64,000 bases of DNA from Streptomyces phaeolivaceus (GCF_009184865.1 NZ_CP045096.1:2728001-2792000); one strand, 5' to 3'; shown: positions 1-8,626, numbered from the stretch's first letter. Made by a program: numbers and translations. Notes: generated by a model from the letters alone, not told the origin.

Positions 1-88
1 GGCGGGGAGGGGGCCGACATCCGCCCCCCCTCCCCGTCCCCTCCCTGTCCCCTCCACGCTCCCTCCCGCCCCCGCCGGTCCCGCCCGC

Positions 89-101
89 TAGCATGTAATG
101 C
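89..101 (+). promoter_or_regulatory. Candidate -10 element for a leaderless GNAT transcript
   Basis: TAGCAT at 89-94 ends seven bases before the ATG at 102, and no Shine-Dalgarno sequence lies between them. This fits a leaderless mRNA, which is common in Streptomyces. No clear -35 is visible in the C-rich sequence upstream. Confidence 0.35.
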
Positions 102-569
102 ATGAATAGCGATGGTGACCCTTACGAGCTGACGGTGGGTGTGCCCTCCGTCGAGGAGTTCCGGCGGCTGCGCACCGATGCCGGGCTGTCCGACAAGGAT
201 CCCGGGGCGGTGGCGCTCGCCCTGCCGCAGACCTGGCACGGGGTGGTGCTCCGGCACGAGGGGCAGCCGATCGGGATGGGGCGCGTCATCGGGGACGGCG
301 GTACCGCGTTCCAGATCGTCGACATCTGTGTGCCCCCGGCCCACCAGGGCCGGGGGCTCGGCAAGCGCGTCATGGCCGCGCTCACCGGGGAACTGGAGCG
401 CCGGGCGCCCGCCACCGCGTACGTCTCCCTGATCGCCGACGGCCCCGCCCGCTTCCTCTACGAGAAGTTCGGCTTCGCCGACACCGCCACGCACGACTCG
501 ATCGGCATGTACCGCGTGATGCAAGGGAGTTCGGGGAGCGGCGGGGCGCGGGCGGGGGCCGAGGCATAG
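102..569 (+). CDS. GNAT family N-acetyltransferase
   Basis: A 155-residue protein, the usual length for a single GNAT domain that transfers acetyl from acetyl-CoA to a small-molecule or protein amine. The acetyl-CoA-binding motif A is visible as QGRGLGKRV (residues 82-90), preceded by the beta-strand FQIVDICV and followed by the C-terminal FLYEKFGF segment typical of the fold. The substrate cannot be read from sequence. The gene converges on the sugar ABC operon, and its stop codon abuts the 3' end of a group II intron, so the original downstream sequence has been displaced by about 1.9 kb. Confidence 0.85.
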   Translation: MNSDGDPYELTVGVPSVEEFRRLRTDAGLSDKDPGAVALALPQTWHGVVLRHEGQPIGMGRVIGDGGTAFQIVDICVPPAHQGRGLGKRVMAALTGELERRAPATAYVSLIADGPARFLYEKFGFADTATHDSIGMYRVMQGSSGSGGARAGAEA

Positions 570-571
570 AT

Positions 572-2486
572 CGGGTAGGAGGGACGGGTCGCCCGTCCCT
601 CCTCCCACACCACCGGACATGCGGGTCACGCATCCGGCGGTTCACCAAGCTGGTCTCAACCGTTGCCAGGTCGGCTTGAGCATCTTCAGGCCCAGGTCGT
701 CCCAGTAGGAGATGGGCAGTGCCCTGTCCAGAACAGGTGACTTCGCGACCCGCCAGTAGCCTTTGCTGCTGGCCGCCCATTCCCGAGCATCACGCTCACC
801 GATCCCGAGCGCCCGCAGGTTACGACGTCTGGTCGCGTACCGTTTCCATTCCTTCCAGCGGATCTGCCGCATCCTGCGACGGAACCACTTGTCCAGCTCC
901 TGGAACACCTTGGGAGTGTCCGCGAGCTGGAAGTAGCCCATCCAGCCTGTGGTGAAGCGGTTGATCTGCGCGATGCGGTCAGCCATCGCAACGCTCCACC
1001 GGCGCGAGGTCAGCTCCTTGAGCCGAACCTTCAGGCGTTCGACCGCCTTCGGGTCGACCCGGACCCTGACCTTCCCACCCCGGACAAAGTAGAAGCCGAA
1101 CCCCAGCATCGTCATGACGGAAGCTGGGACCACCTTCGACTTCACCCGGTTGACCTTCAGTTTCAGCCGCTGCTCGACCACGGCCGTGACCGAGTCGAGC
1201 ACCCTCTGAGCAGCCCGCCTGCTCCGCACGAAGATCCGCAGATCGTCGGCGTAACGTGCGAACCGGTGACCGCGCCTGAACAGTTCCCGGTCCAGGTCGT
1301 CGAGCATGATGTTCGACAGGACGGGCGAGAGCGGGGAGCCCTGCGGGGTCCCCTCCCTGCCCGGCGTCTTCACGCCGTCCACCATGACCCCGGCTTCCAG
1401 ATACCTGCGAACCAGCTTCAGGACCCTGCGGTCAGTGACCTTGCGCGCGACCCGTGCCATCAGGACATCGTGCTGGACCCGGTCGAAGAACCGGTCCAGA
1501 TCAAGGTCCACGACCCACCGGTTGCCGTCCTCGATGGCACGCCGCGCGACCCTGACCGCCTGATGGGCGGACCGGCCGGGACGGAACCCGAAGGACGACC
1601 CCGAAAAACCAGGATCGAAAATGGGCACGAGCACCTGCGCGACGGCCTGCTGGATCAAGCGGTCCAGCACCCGCGGCACCCCCAGCATCCGCTCACCGCC
1701 GCCAGGCTTCGGGATGATCACCTGACGGACCGGCGCCGGCCGGTAGATGCCCGCATCGAGTTCGGCCCGGACCTCGGGCCAGTGCACCGCGATCCACGGC
1801 CTGAGTTCGGCCGTGGTCATACCGTCCACCCCGGGAGCACCCCGGTTCACCTCGACACGGTTGAGCGCCGCGAGCAGGTTCTCCTTCGAGAGCATCAACT
1901 CCCAAAGCGAGGAACGCTGTTCGCGGTGAACGTCCTCCGTGGAGTGCGCCGACCGGCCACTACGCTCCGCCGTGGGCTCCGCCGGATGCACCGGCTCCTC
2001 CCCCCGCGGCACCGCCGAAGCAGTGTTGCTGCGGTCCCTGTGACCAGCACGAGCAACCACCACATCACCCGTTCCACTCGATGTTCAGCCCTTCCCAGCC
2101 ACCGTGCCCATCCCGGCTGGTACTACGGCCTCTGCTGACTTCTGCCCGGTCAGCCCGCACCTTCCAGCACGGACCGTCGGCGCGGCGACATCTTCAGCAC
2201 AACCGACACCCGGACAGATCTCCCCAGGTAAGAACGATCACTGTCCCTGGATCCCCGCCGCGTCTACGCACTGGCCTTCTTGGCAGTGACGGGCTTCACC
2301 TTCGCGTGCAGGCTCACCCGACCAGTACGCCTCATACACGGTTCGTGTTCCTCGGTACCCAGGTCTCGCCTCGGGCTTCCTCCAGACCCCACCTCACGAT
2401 GACGCCCTTGCCTCCGGCTCGGGGTTAGCACCACCTCTTCCCCCAGGGGACTTCCACCCCCAAGCAACCGCCCATGCTGGGCGCAC
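572..2486 (-). mobile_element. Group II intron (class C-like), intron-encoded protein included
   Basis: On the minus strand the element begins at GTGCGCCCAGCATGGGCG (2486 downward), a typical group II 5' end, and runs through a structured leader of about 420 nt to the reverse-transcriptase gene. After the ORF, a domain V-like hairpin occurs around 601-636 with CCGGATGCGT pairing to GCATGTCCGG, followed by a domain VI-like stem at about 577-600. The 3' boundary near 572 is approximate. The 5' boundary lies 4 nt past a perfect terminator hairpin (2491-2525), the preferred landing site of class C introns. Total length is about 1.9 kb. Confidence 0.85.
642..2063 (-). CDS. ltrA: Group II intron reverse transcriptase/maturase
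   Basis: A 473-residue intron-encoded protein. Reverse-transcriptase blocks are visible in order: GVDGMT (78-83), IIPKPGG and LIQQAVAQVL (fingers), GFRPGRSAHQAV, the palm strand VVDLDLDRFFD, EGTPQGSPLSPVLSNI (238-252) and the catalytic YADD (271-274). A thumb/maturase X region with TTGWMGYF follows. There is no HNH endonuclease domain at the C-terminus, as expected for class C proteins that use other primers for target-primed reverse transcription. The start is GTG at 2063, inside the intron. The ORF appears intact, so the intron may still be mobile. Confidence 0.9.
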   Translation of the reverse strand: MVVARAGHRDRSNTASAVPRGEEPVHPAEPTAERSGRSAHSTEDVHREQRSSLWELMLSKENLLAALNRVEVNRGAPGVDGMTTAELRPWIAVHWPEVRAELDAGIYRPAPVRQVIIPKPGGGERMLGVPRVLDRLIQQAVAQVLVPIFDPGFSGSSFGFRPGRSAHQAVRVARRAIEDGNRWVVDLDLDRFFDRVQHDVLMARVARKVTDRRVLKLVRRYLEAGVMVDGVKTPGREGTPQGSPLSPVLSNIMLDDLDRELFRRGHRFARYADDLRIFVRSRRAAQRVLDSVTAVVEQRLKLKVNRVKSKVVPASVMTMLGFGFYFVRGGKVRVRVDPKAVERLKVRLKELTSRRWSVAMADRIAQINRFTTGWMGYFQLADTPKVFQELDKWFRRRMRQIRWKEWKRYATRRRNLRALGIGERDAREWAASSKGYWRVAKSPVLDRALPISYWDDLGLKMLKPTWQRLRPAW

Positions 2487-2490
2487 ACGC

Positions 2491-2525
2491 GGGGGACGCC
2501 CGCCCTCGTGGGGCGGGCGTCCCCC
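2491..2525 (-). terminator. Terminator hairpin of the sugar ABC operon
   Basis: A perfect 15-bp inverted repeat (arms 2491-2505 and 2511-2525) with a 5-nt loop lies 75 bp beyond the yjfF-like stop codon. It would end transcription of the minus-strand operon. Being symmetrical, it could originally have served the convergent GNAT gene as well. The group II intron begins 4 nt past it on the minus strand. Confidence 0.8.
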
Positions 2526-2530
2526 GCCGC

Positions 2531-2576
2531 TCGGGTCCGCTCGGGTCCGCTCGGGTCCGCTCGGGTCCGCTCGGAT
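2531..2576. repeat. 10-bp tandem repeat between operon and terminator
   Basis: Four perfect copies of TCGGGTCCGC in tandem (2531-2570) followed by a partial copy. It lies between the yjfF-like stop codon and the terminator hairpin and encodes nothing recognisable. Such arrays vary in copy number by slippage. Confidence 0.8.
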
Positions 2577-2600
2577 CAGTGGGATCCGCTCAGGTCACGG

Positions 2601-3623
2601 TCATGTCTGCTTGCGTGCCGTCATCGCCCGCTGGATGAGGATGAAGGCGCAGAGGAGCACGCCCGTGGCGATCTTCGTCCACCAGGAGCTGAGGGTGCCC
2701 TCGAACTGGATGATGCTCTTGATCAGGCCCAGGACGAGCACACCGAAGAGGGTGCCGAGGACATAGCCGGAGCCGCCCGTGAGGAGCGTGCCGCCGATGA
2801 CGGTCGCGGCGATCGCGTCGAGTTCCATGCCGACGGCGTGCAGCGGGTCACCGGACTGGATGTACAGCATGAACAGCAGGCCGGCCAGGGCCGAGCAGAA
2901 GCCGCTCACCGTGTACACGGCGATCTTGGTGCCGCCCTGCGGGAGACCCATCAGCATGGCCGACTGCTCGTTGCCGCCGATGGCGTACACCCGGCGTCCG
3001 AAGCGGGTGTAGTGCAGCACGTAGAACGCGATGGCGATGGCGACCAGGGCCGCGACCGCGCCGATCGACAACTCCCCCAGCCCGAGCGACACCCGCGTCT
3101 GGGCGAGGCTGCTCACCGAGGAGTCGCTGATCGAGATCGACTCCTTGCTGATGACCAGGCAGAGACCGCGGAAGAGGAAGAGCCCGGCGAGGGTCACGAT
3201 GAACGGCTGGATCTCGAAGTTCTGGATCACATAGCCCATCAGGAACCCGCCGAACGCGCCGACGCCCAGGGCGAGGAGGACGGCGAGCGGCAGCGGCACC
3301 CCCTGGCGCTCCACCAGCCAGGCGGTGAACATCGTGGTGAAGCCGATCACCGAGCCGACGGACAGGTCGATGCCGCCGGACAGGATGACGAAGGTGACAC
3401 CGACGGCGGCGACCAGCAGATAGCCGTTGTCGATGAAGAGGTTGAGGAAGACCTGCGGTTCGCCGAAGCCGTAGTTCTGGTAGCGGCTCAGGCCCGCGAT
3501 GTACATCGTGAGGAAGAGCGCGGCGGTGACCAGGACGGGCAGCCGGCGGTCGCCGAGCACCTGCGCGGCCTTCGACGGCGTACGGCTGTCCGGGGCCGCG
3601 GGGGTCTTGGTGGTCGCGGTCAT
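2601..3623 (-). CDS. yjfF: Sugar ABC transporter permease, YjfF-like
   Basis: A 340-residue inner-membrane permease of the BPD_transp_2 (ribose/galactofuranose) family with about 8-10 hydrophobic segments. The family motif GGIDLSVGSVIGFT is present in the first half, and ATVIGGTLLTGGSG with GTLFGVLVLGLI near the C-terminus. ATG 3623 was chosen because it overlaps the upstream permease stop by one base (TGATG); GTG 3626 is an alternative. It is the last gene of the four-gene operon and should pair with the YtfT-like permease to form the heterodimeric channel. Confidence 0.88.
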   Translation of the reverse strand: MTATTKTPAAPDSRTPSKAAQVLGDRRLPVLVTAALFLTMYIAGLSRYQNYGFGEPQVFLNLFIDNGYLLVAAVGVTFVILSGGIDLSVGSVIGFTTMFTAWLVERQGVPLPLAVLLALGVGAFGGFLMGYVIQNFEIQPFIVTLAGLFLFRGLCLVISKESISISDSSVSSLAQTRVSLGLGELSIGAVAALVAIAIAFYVLHYTRFGRRVYAIGGNEQSAMLMGLPQGGTKIAVYTVSGFCSALAGLLFMLYIQSGDPLHAVGMELDAIAATVIGGTLLTGGSGYVLGTLFGVLVLGLIKSIIQFEGTLSSWWTKIATGVLLCAFILIQRAMTARKQT

Positions 3624-4774
3624 CACGACACCTCCATCTTGGGGGCCGCGTCGGCGGGCGCCGCGGGGGTCTTCACCGGAGCCGCGGGCGACGTACCCGT
3701 ACCGCCGCCGCGCGCACCGGACTTGGGGCCGAACCGGGCGCCGAAGACCTTCGCGCGGAACTTCGGGGACTGGAGCAGGCAGACGACGATGACGACGGCG
3801 GCCTTGAAGACCAGGTTGGTCTGGGTGGGCACGCCGATCGTGTAGATCGTGGTGGTGAGGGTCTGGATGACCAGGGCGCCGATCACCGTGCCGCCGATGG
3901 AGAACCGGCCGCCGAGCAGGGACGTGCCGCCGATGACGACCGCGAGGATCGCGTCCAGCTCGATCCACAGGCCGGCGTTGTTGCCGTCCGCGGCCGAGGT
4001 GTTGGAGCTGATCATCAGGCCCGCGATGCCCGCGCAGAGGGCGCAGAAGACGTACACCATGATCTTGATGCGGCGGGAGCGGATGCCGACCAGGCGGCTG
4101 GCCTCGGCGTTGCCGCCGACGGACTCGACGAGGAGGCCGAGGGCCGTCTTGCGGGTCAGGGCCACGGTGACGGCGACGACGGCGGCCACCACGAAGATGG
4201 AGAAGGGCAGCGTCAGCCAGTAGCCGCCGCCGATCAGCTTGTACGGCTCGCTGTTGATGGTGATGATCTGGCCGTCGGTGATCAGCTGGGCGACACCCCG
4301 GCCCGCGACCATGATGATCAGCGTGGCGATGATCGGCTGGATGCCCATCCGGGCGACCAGGAAGCCGTTCCAGAGGCCGCAGACGACCGCCGCCACCAGG
4401 CCGATGCCCATCGCCAGGAAGACTCCGGCCAGCGCGTTCTGGTCGGCCTGGTCGCTGATGTACGAGCAGGTCAGGGCGCCGGTGATGGCGACGACCGCGC
4501 CGACCGAGAGGTCGATGCCGCCGGTGGCGATGACCAGGGTCATCCCGACGGCCACCAGGATCAGGGGCGAGCCGAAGAGCACGATCGAGACGAGGCTGCC
4601 GTAGAGGTGGCCGTCCGTCATCTTGATCGAGAAGAAGTCGGGGGTGAAGGGGACGTTGATCAGCAGCAGGGCTATCAGGACCGCTACGGGCCAGAACAGG
4701 TGGTGGTGTGTCAGCGCCCGCCAGCGGGATGCCGTGCCGGTCGTGGCCGTCGTCGCCACAGGTGGGGTGCTCAC
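3623..4774 (-). CDS. ytfT: Sugar ABC transporter permease, YtfT-like
   Basis: A 383-residue polytopic permease of the BPD_transp_2 family. GGIDLSVGAVVAITGAL lies in the middle of the membrane domain and ILAVVIGGTSLLGG near the C-terminus, followed by an Ala/Pro-rich cytoplasmic tail. The start GTG 4774 overlaps the ATPase stop codon by four bases (GTGA), the standard coupled arrangement. It should form the translocation pore with the YjfF-like subunit and take substrate from the YtfQ-like lipoprotein. The N-terminal 30 residues are Thr/Ala-rich and probably cytosolic. Confidence 0.88.
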   Translation of the reverse strand: MSTPPVATTATTGTASRWRALTHHHLFWPVAVLIALLLINVPFTPDFFSIKMTDGHLYGSLVSIVLFGSPLILVAVGMTLVIATGGIDLSVGAVVAITGALTCSYISDQADQNALAGVFLAMGIGLVAAVVCGLWNGFLVARMGIQPIIATLIIMVAGRGVAQLITDGQIITINSEPYKLIGGGYWLTLPFSIFVVAAVVAVTVALTRKTALGLLVESVGGNAEASRLVGIRSRRIKIMVYVFCALCAGIAGLMISSNTSAADGNNAGLWIELDAILAVVIGGTSLLGGRFSIGGTVIGALVIQTLTTTIYTIGVPTQTNLVFKAAVVIVVCLLQSPKFRAKVFGARFGPKSGARGGGTGTSPAAPVKTPAAPADAAPKMEVS

Positions 4775-6312
4775 TGGTTCTCTCCGTGTTCGCCGCTCGC
4801 GATGGTCTCCAGGATCCTGCTGGTGGTGATCTCCGGCCCGTTGGTGAGCTTCGCCACCAGCTTGCGGTCGCGCAGCACGCCGATGGTGTGGCTGAGGCGC
4901 AGGACCTCCTCCAGCTCGGCCGCGATGTAGAGGACGGACATGCCGTCCTCGGAGAGGGAGACGACCAGTTTCTGGATCTCGGCCTTGGCGCCGATGTCGA
5001 TGCCGCGCGTGGGCTCGTCGAGGATCAGCAGCTTGGGCTGGGTGATCAGCCAGCGGGCGAGGAGCACCTTCTGCTGGTTGCCGCCGCTCAACTGGCCGAC
5101 GCGGGCCTCGGGGTTGGCGGGCCGGATGTCGAGGGCCTTGATGTACTTGGCGACCAGTTCGTCGCGCTGGGCGGCCGGGATGGGCCGGGTCCAGCCGCGG
5201 GACGCCTGGAGGGCCAGGATGATGTTCTCGCGGACCGTCAGATCGGGGACCAGGCCCTCGGTCTTGCGGTTCTCCGAGCAGAACGCGACCCCGGCGCCGA
5301 TGGCGTCGTTCGGGGCGCTCATGGAGACCTGTCTGCCGCCCACGGTGACCTTGCCGCTGTCGGGCTGGTCGGCGCCGAAGAGCAGCCGGGCGAGTTCGGT
5401 GCGGCCCGAACCGAGCAGGCCGGCGAGGCCCACGACCTCGCCCTTCTTGATGTCCAGGTCGAAGGGGGCGATACCGCCCGTGCGGCCGAGGCCGTCCGCG
5501 TGCAGCAGGGTCTCGCCGACGTCGGCGTGCAGCTGCTGCTCGTGCAGCTCCTCCAGCTGGTCCAGGTCCTTGCCGATCATCAGCTGGATCAGACCGACCT
5601 GGTCGAGTTCGCTGACCAGGTGCTCGCCGACGAGGGTGCCGTTGCGCAGGACGGTCATCCGGTCGCAGATCTCGTAGATCTGGTCGAGGAAGTGGGAGAC
5701 GAAGAGGATCGCCACCCCCTCGTCCTTCAACCGGCGCATCAGCCGGAAGAGTTCGAGGACCTCGTCGCGGTCGAGGCTGGACGTCGGCTCGTCGAGGACG
5801 AGCACCTTGGTGCCCTTGCCCTCGGTGTCGCCGGTGCCCACCGACCGTACGATCGCGACCAGTTGCTGCACGGCCAGCGGGTACGAGGAGAGCGGGGCCG
5901 TCACGTCGATGTCGAGGCCGAGCCGGTCGACCAGCTCCGCGGCCTCCTTGCGCAGCCGCTTCCACTGGATGCGGCCGAAGCGGGTGGGCTCGCGGCCGAT
6001 GAAGATGTTCTCCGCCACCGAGAGGTTGGGGCAGAGGTTGACCTCCTGGTAGACCGTGTTGATGCCGGCCTGCTGCGCCTGCAGCGGGCTGGCGAAGCGT
6101 ACGGACCCGCCGTCGAGGGTGATCGTGCCGCCGTCCAGGGTGTAGACCCCGGTGAGCACCTTGATCAGGGTGGACTTGCCGGCGCCGTTCTCGCCCATCA
6201 GAGCGTGTATCTCGCCGGGGAAGAGCCGGAAGTCGACGCCCGACAGAGCCCGTACCCCCGGAAACTCCTTGACTATGCCCGTCATCTCCAGGACGGGCCG
6301 CGGCTCTGCCAT
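4771..6312 (-). CDS. ytfR: Sugar ABC transporter ATP-binding protein, YtfR-like (two NBDs)
   Basis: A 513-residue fused double nucleotide-binding protein, as in RbsA, MglA and YtfR. The first half carries Walker [10 protein letters not shown] (40-48), VYQEVN (Q-loop) and Walker B VLVLDEPTSS. The second half carries a degenerate Walker A (LLGSGRTEL), the signature LSGGNQQKV and [12 protein letters not shown]. The degenerate second site is normal for this family. ATG 6312 was chosen because AGGAG lies 7 nt upstream; an in-frame extension to 6336 lacks support. It energises import by the two downstream permeases. Confidence 0.9.
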   Translation of the reverse strand: MAEPRPVLEMTGIVKEFPGVRALSGVDFRLFPGEIHALMGENGAGKSTLIKVLTGVYTLDGGTITLDGGSVRFASPLQAQQAGINTVYQEVNLCPNLSVAENIFIGREPTRFGRIQWKRLRKEAAELVDRLGLDIDVTAPLSSYPLAVQQLVAIVRSVGTGDTEGKGTKVLVLDEPTSSLDRDEVLELFRLMRRLKDEGVAILFVSHFLDQIYEICDRMTVLRNGTLVGEHLVSELDQVGLIQLMIGKDLDQLEELHEQQLHADVGETLLHADGLGRTGGIAPFDLDIKKGEVVGLAGLLGSGRTELARLLFGADQPDSGKVTVGGRQVSMSAPNDAIGAGVAFCSENRKTEGLVPDLTVRENIILALQASRGWTRPIPAAQRDELVAKYIKALDIRPANPEARVGQLSGGNQQKVLLARWLITQPKLLILDEPTRGIDIGAKAEIQKLVVSLSEDGMSVLYIAAELEEVLRLSHTIGVLRDRKLVAKLTNGPEITTSRILETIASGEHGENQ

Positions 6313-6352
6313 GGCAGCGCTCCTAAGCAAAATCATCGTGGTGTGCAGGCCC

Positions 6353-6400
6353 GCAGGGAGCCCCGGGTGCCCGACGGGGGGTCGGACGGGGGCTCCCTGC
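6353..6400 (-). promoter_or_regulatory. Intercistronic stem-loop between ytfQ and ytfR
   Basis: A perfect 12-bp inverted repeat (6353-6364 with 6389-6400) encloses a smaller hairpin. It lies in the 96-bp gap after the binding-protein gene. A stem-loop at this place commonly stabilises or partly terminates the message so that the binding protein is made in excess of the ATPase and permeases. Confidence 0.65.
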
Positions 6401-6408
6401 CGGTGGGG

Positions 6409-7419
6409 TCAGTACTTGCGGGTGGGGAGGGCGTCCTTGGCCTGGTCCTGCGTGAAGTCGCTCTCCTTGGTCTTGATCCAGCGCTCGACCGTGCCGCCGT
6501 CGTGGACCGTCTGGACGACCTCCATCAGCTGGGGGCCGAGCAGCGGGTTGCACTCGACGATGGCGTTGATCTTGCCCTCGGACATGGCCACGAAGCCGTC
6601 CTTCACACCGTCGACCGAGACGATGAGGATGTCCTTGCCGGGCTTCTTGCCGGCCGCCTCGATGGACTGGATGGCGCCGATGGCCATGTCGTCGTTGTGC
6701 GCGTAGAGCACGTTGATGTCCGGGTTGGACTGCAGGAAGGCGGCCATGACCTGCTTGCCGCCGGCCCGGGTGAAGTCACCGGTCTGGGTGACGACGATCT
6801 CCCAGTCGTCCTTGTGCTCGGCGTCCATGACCTCCTTGAAGCCCTTGGCGCGCTCGATCGCGGGGGCGGCACCGGTGGTGCCCTCCAGCTGGGCGATCTT
6901 CACCTTGCCCTTGTGGCCGGCCGTCTCCAGGACCTTCTCCAGGATCTTGGCGGCGCGGCGGCCCTCGTCGGTGAAGTCGGAGCCGACCAGGGTGACGTAC
7001 AGGGACTCGTCGGAGGTCTCGACGGAGCGGTCGGTGAGGACGACCGGGATCTTCGCCGCCTTGGCCTCCTTGAGGACCGCGTCCCAGCCGGTGACGACCA
7101 CCGGCGAGAAGGCGATGACGTCGACCTTCTGCGCGATGTAGCTGCGGATCGCGGAGATCTGGTTCTCCTGCTTCTGCTGCGCGTCGGAGAACTTGAGGGT
7201 GTAACCCGCCTCCTTGGCCGCCGACTTCACCGAGTCGGTGTTGGCGCTGCGCCAGCCGCTCTCCGAGCCGACCTGGGAGAAGCCGAGGGTGATCTTCTTG
7301 CTGCCGCCGCCGGAGGAGTCCGAACCGGTGGAGCTGTCGTCCTCCTTGGCACAGGCCGTCAGACCGGCCGCAGCCGCCACGCCGACCGCCGCGGTGAGGA
7401 AGTTACGTCTGTTGAGCAT
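6409..7419 (-). CDS. ytfQ: Galactofuranose-type sugar-binding lipoprotein, YtfQ-like
   Basis: A 336-residue periplasmic-binding-protein family 1 protein. The N-terminus has NRRNFLTA, which resembles a Tat signal, and the lipobox LTAC with the lipidated Cys at 23. The mature protein opens with GFSQVGSESGWR and later has QQKQENQI, LKEAKAAKIPVVLTDRS, GDFTRAGGK and YAHNDDMAIGAIQ. As I recall them, these closely match E. coli YtfQ, which binds galactofuranose; arabinofuranose is a plausible alternative here given the arabinofuranosidase at 34 kb. The start is supported by AAGGAGA. It is the first gene of the operon. Confidence 0.9.
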   Translation of the reverse strand: MLNRRNFLTAAVGVAAAAGLTACAKEDDSSTGSDSSGGGSKKITLGFSQVGSESGWRSANTDSVKSAAKEAGYTLKFSDAQQKQENQISAIRSYIAQKVDVIAFSPVVVTGWDAVLKEAKAAKIPVVLTDRSVETSDESLYVTLVGSDFTDEGRRAAKILEKVLETAGHKGKVKIAQLEGTTGAAPAIERAKGFKEVMDAEHKDDWEIVVTQTGDFTRAGGKQVMAAFLQSNPDINVLYAHNDDMAIGAIQSIEAAGKKPGKDILIVSVDGVKDGFVAMSEGKINAIVECNPLLGPQLMEVVQTVHDGGTVERWIKTKESDFTQDQAKDALPTRKY

Positions 7420-7481
7420 GTCTTCTCCTTTGAAGAGCCGGTCCGGGAACGGACCGCTGGTACTCGTGGTGGACCGGCCGC

Positions 7482-7519
7482 ACTGCGTTCAACCTGTCGG
7501 ACTGCGTCCAACCTGTCGA
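7482..7519. repeat. Two tandem 19-bp repeats in the ytfQ upstream region
   Basis: ACTGCGTTCAACCTGTCGG (7482-7500) is followed directly by ACTGCGTCCAACCTGTCGA (7501-7519), with two mismatches in 19. The spacing is close to two helical turns. Its position between lacI and ytfQ suggests a tandem binding site for a regulator. Confidence 0.6.
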
Positions 7520-7525
7520 TCATCG

Positions 7526-7539
7526 TTCGAAATGTCGGC
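7526..7539. promoter_or_regulatory. Candidate operator upstream of ytfQ (TTCGAAAT palindrome family)
   Basis: TTCGAAATGTCGGC matches 11 of 14 positions of the palindrome TTCGAAATTTCGAA, which recurs upstream of the dehydratase, the U32-like gene, the arabinofuranosidase and the iclR gene in this window. It lies 107 bp upstream of the ytfQ start. Confidence 0.45.
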
Positions 7540-7579
7540 CATGCTGAGGGTGAGTGACGCTGAGGTGCTCGATGCCGCG

Positions 7580-8626
7580 TCAACCCGGAGGGCTCGCCGG
7601 CTGGGGAAGGTACGGGAAGGTACTGGCGCGGACGACGAGTTGGGGTTCGATGGCGATCCGGGACGGCCCGGCAGGGGTCCGGCCCTCGATCAGGTCGAGC
7701 AGCAGGGCGATACCGCGCCGGCCCACCGTGGTGAAGTCCTGCCGGACGGTGGTGAGGGGCGGGGCGAAGAACTCCGACTCCGGGATGTCGTCGAAGCCGA
7801 CCACCGCGACGTCCTGGGGTGTGCGTACGCCCGCCTCCCGCAGCGCGCGCAACACCCCCAGTGCCATCTGGTCGTTGGCGACGAAGACGGCGGTCAGACC
7901 GCGGCCCACCCAGCCGGCCAGTTCCTGGCCCGCCCGGTAGCCCGACAACGGACTCCAGTCCCCGCGCAGCGGCTGCGGCGGTTCGACGCCGGCCTCTTCG
8001 AGGGTGGCCCGCCAGCCGACCGTACGGTCCGCCGCCTCCTGCCAGTCCTCGGGTCCGGCGAGGTGCCAGACCCTGCGGTGGCCCGCGGCGAGCAGATGGC
8101 CGGTGGCCAGCCGCGCGCCCAGTTCCTGGTCCACGTTGACGCTGGGGATCTCGGAACCGGAGCCGGTGCCGACGGCCACCACCGGGAAGGGGTGGCGGAG
8201 TTCGGCGAGGGCGGAGACCGCCGAGCGCTGCGGGGCGAGGGCGATCACTCCCTCCACACCGCCGTCGCTGAGACGGTCGACGGCCTCCGAGAGCGTCTCC
8301 ACGGTCAGTTCGCGCAGACTGACCGTCGAGACGAGATACCCCTCGGCGCGGGCCGCCTCCTCCAGCGCGAACAGGGTGCTGGCGGGGCCGTAGAGCGTGG
8401 TGTTCGAGGCGACCACGCCCAGGGTCTGGGTGCGCCGGGTCACCAGGGCCCGTGCGGAGGAGTTGCGGCGGTAGCCCATCTCCTCGATCGCGCGCTGCAC
8501 CCTGACCCGGGTCTCGTCCTTCACGTTGGGGTGGTCCCCCAGGACGCGGGAGACGGTCTGGTGGGAGACACCTGCCTGGCGTGCCACGTCGGCCATGGTG
8601 GGCGGCCGGAGCTGCGAGTGGGTCAC
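7580..8626 (-). CDS. LacI family transcriptional regulator
   Basis: A 348-residue protein with an N-terminal LacI helix-turn-helix (TMADVARQAGVSHQTVSRVL, about 10-29), a hinge region and a periplasmic-binding-like effector domain ending in VAVVGFDDIPES and LTTVRQDF. GTG 8626 was chosen because GAGGAGG precedes it and the HTH then starts at residue 10; the frame stays open for a further 87 codons but without typical coding content. It is encoded upstream of, and in the same direction as, ytfQ, so it probably responds to the sugar that system imports. Confidence 0.9.
   Translation of the reverse strand: MTHSQLRPPTMADVARQAGVSHQTVSRVLGDHPNVKDETRVRVQRAIEEMGYRRNSSARALVTRRTQTLGVVASNTTLYGPASTLFALEEAARAEGYLVSTVSLRELTVETLSEAVDRLSDGGVEGVIALAPQRSAVSALAELRHPFPVVAVGTGSGSEIPSVNVDQELGARLATGHLLAAGHRRVWHLAGPEDWQEAADRTVGWRATLEEAGVEPPQPLRGDWSPLSGYRAGQELAGWVGRGLTAVFVANDQMALGVLRALREAGVRTPQDVAVVGFDDIPESEFFAPPLTTVRQDFTTVGRRGIALLLDLIEGRTPAGPSRIAIEPQLVVRASTFPYLPQPASPPG

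Noticed and set aside
2508..3845. Long plus-strand open frame opposite the yjfF-like gene
   Set aside because: It is the complement of a clear permease gene, has His/Asp/Glu/Gly-rich composition typical of an antisense GC-rich frame, and no ribosome-binding site or domain.
4708..7557. 949-codon plus-strand open frame
   Set aside because: Antisense to ytfR and ytfQ. The translation is a composition artefact (LGDD/VEDG-type repeats) of high-GC coding DNA.
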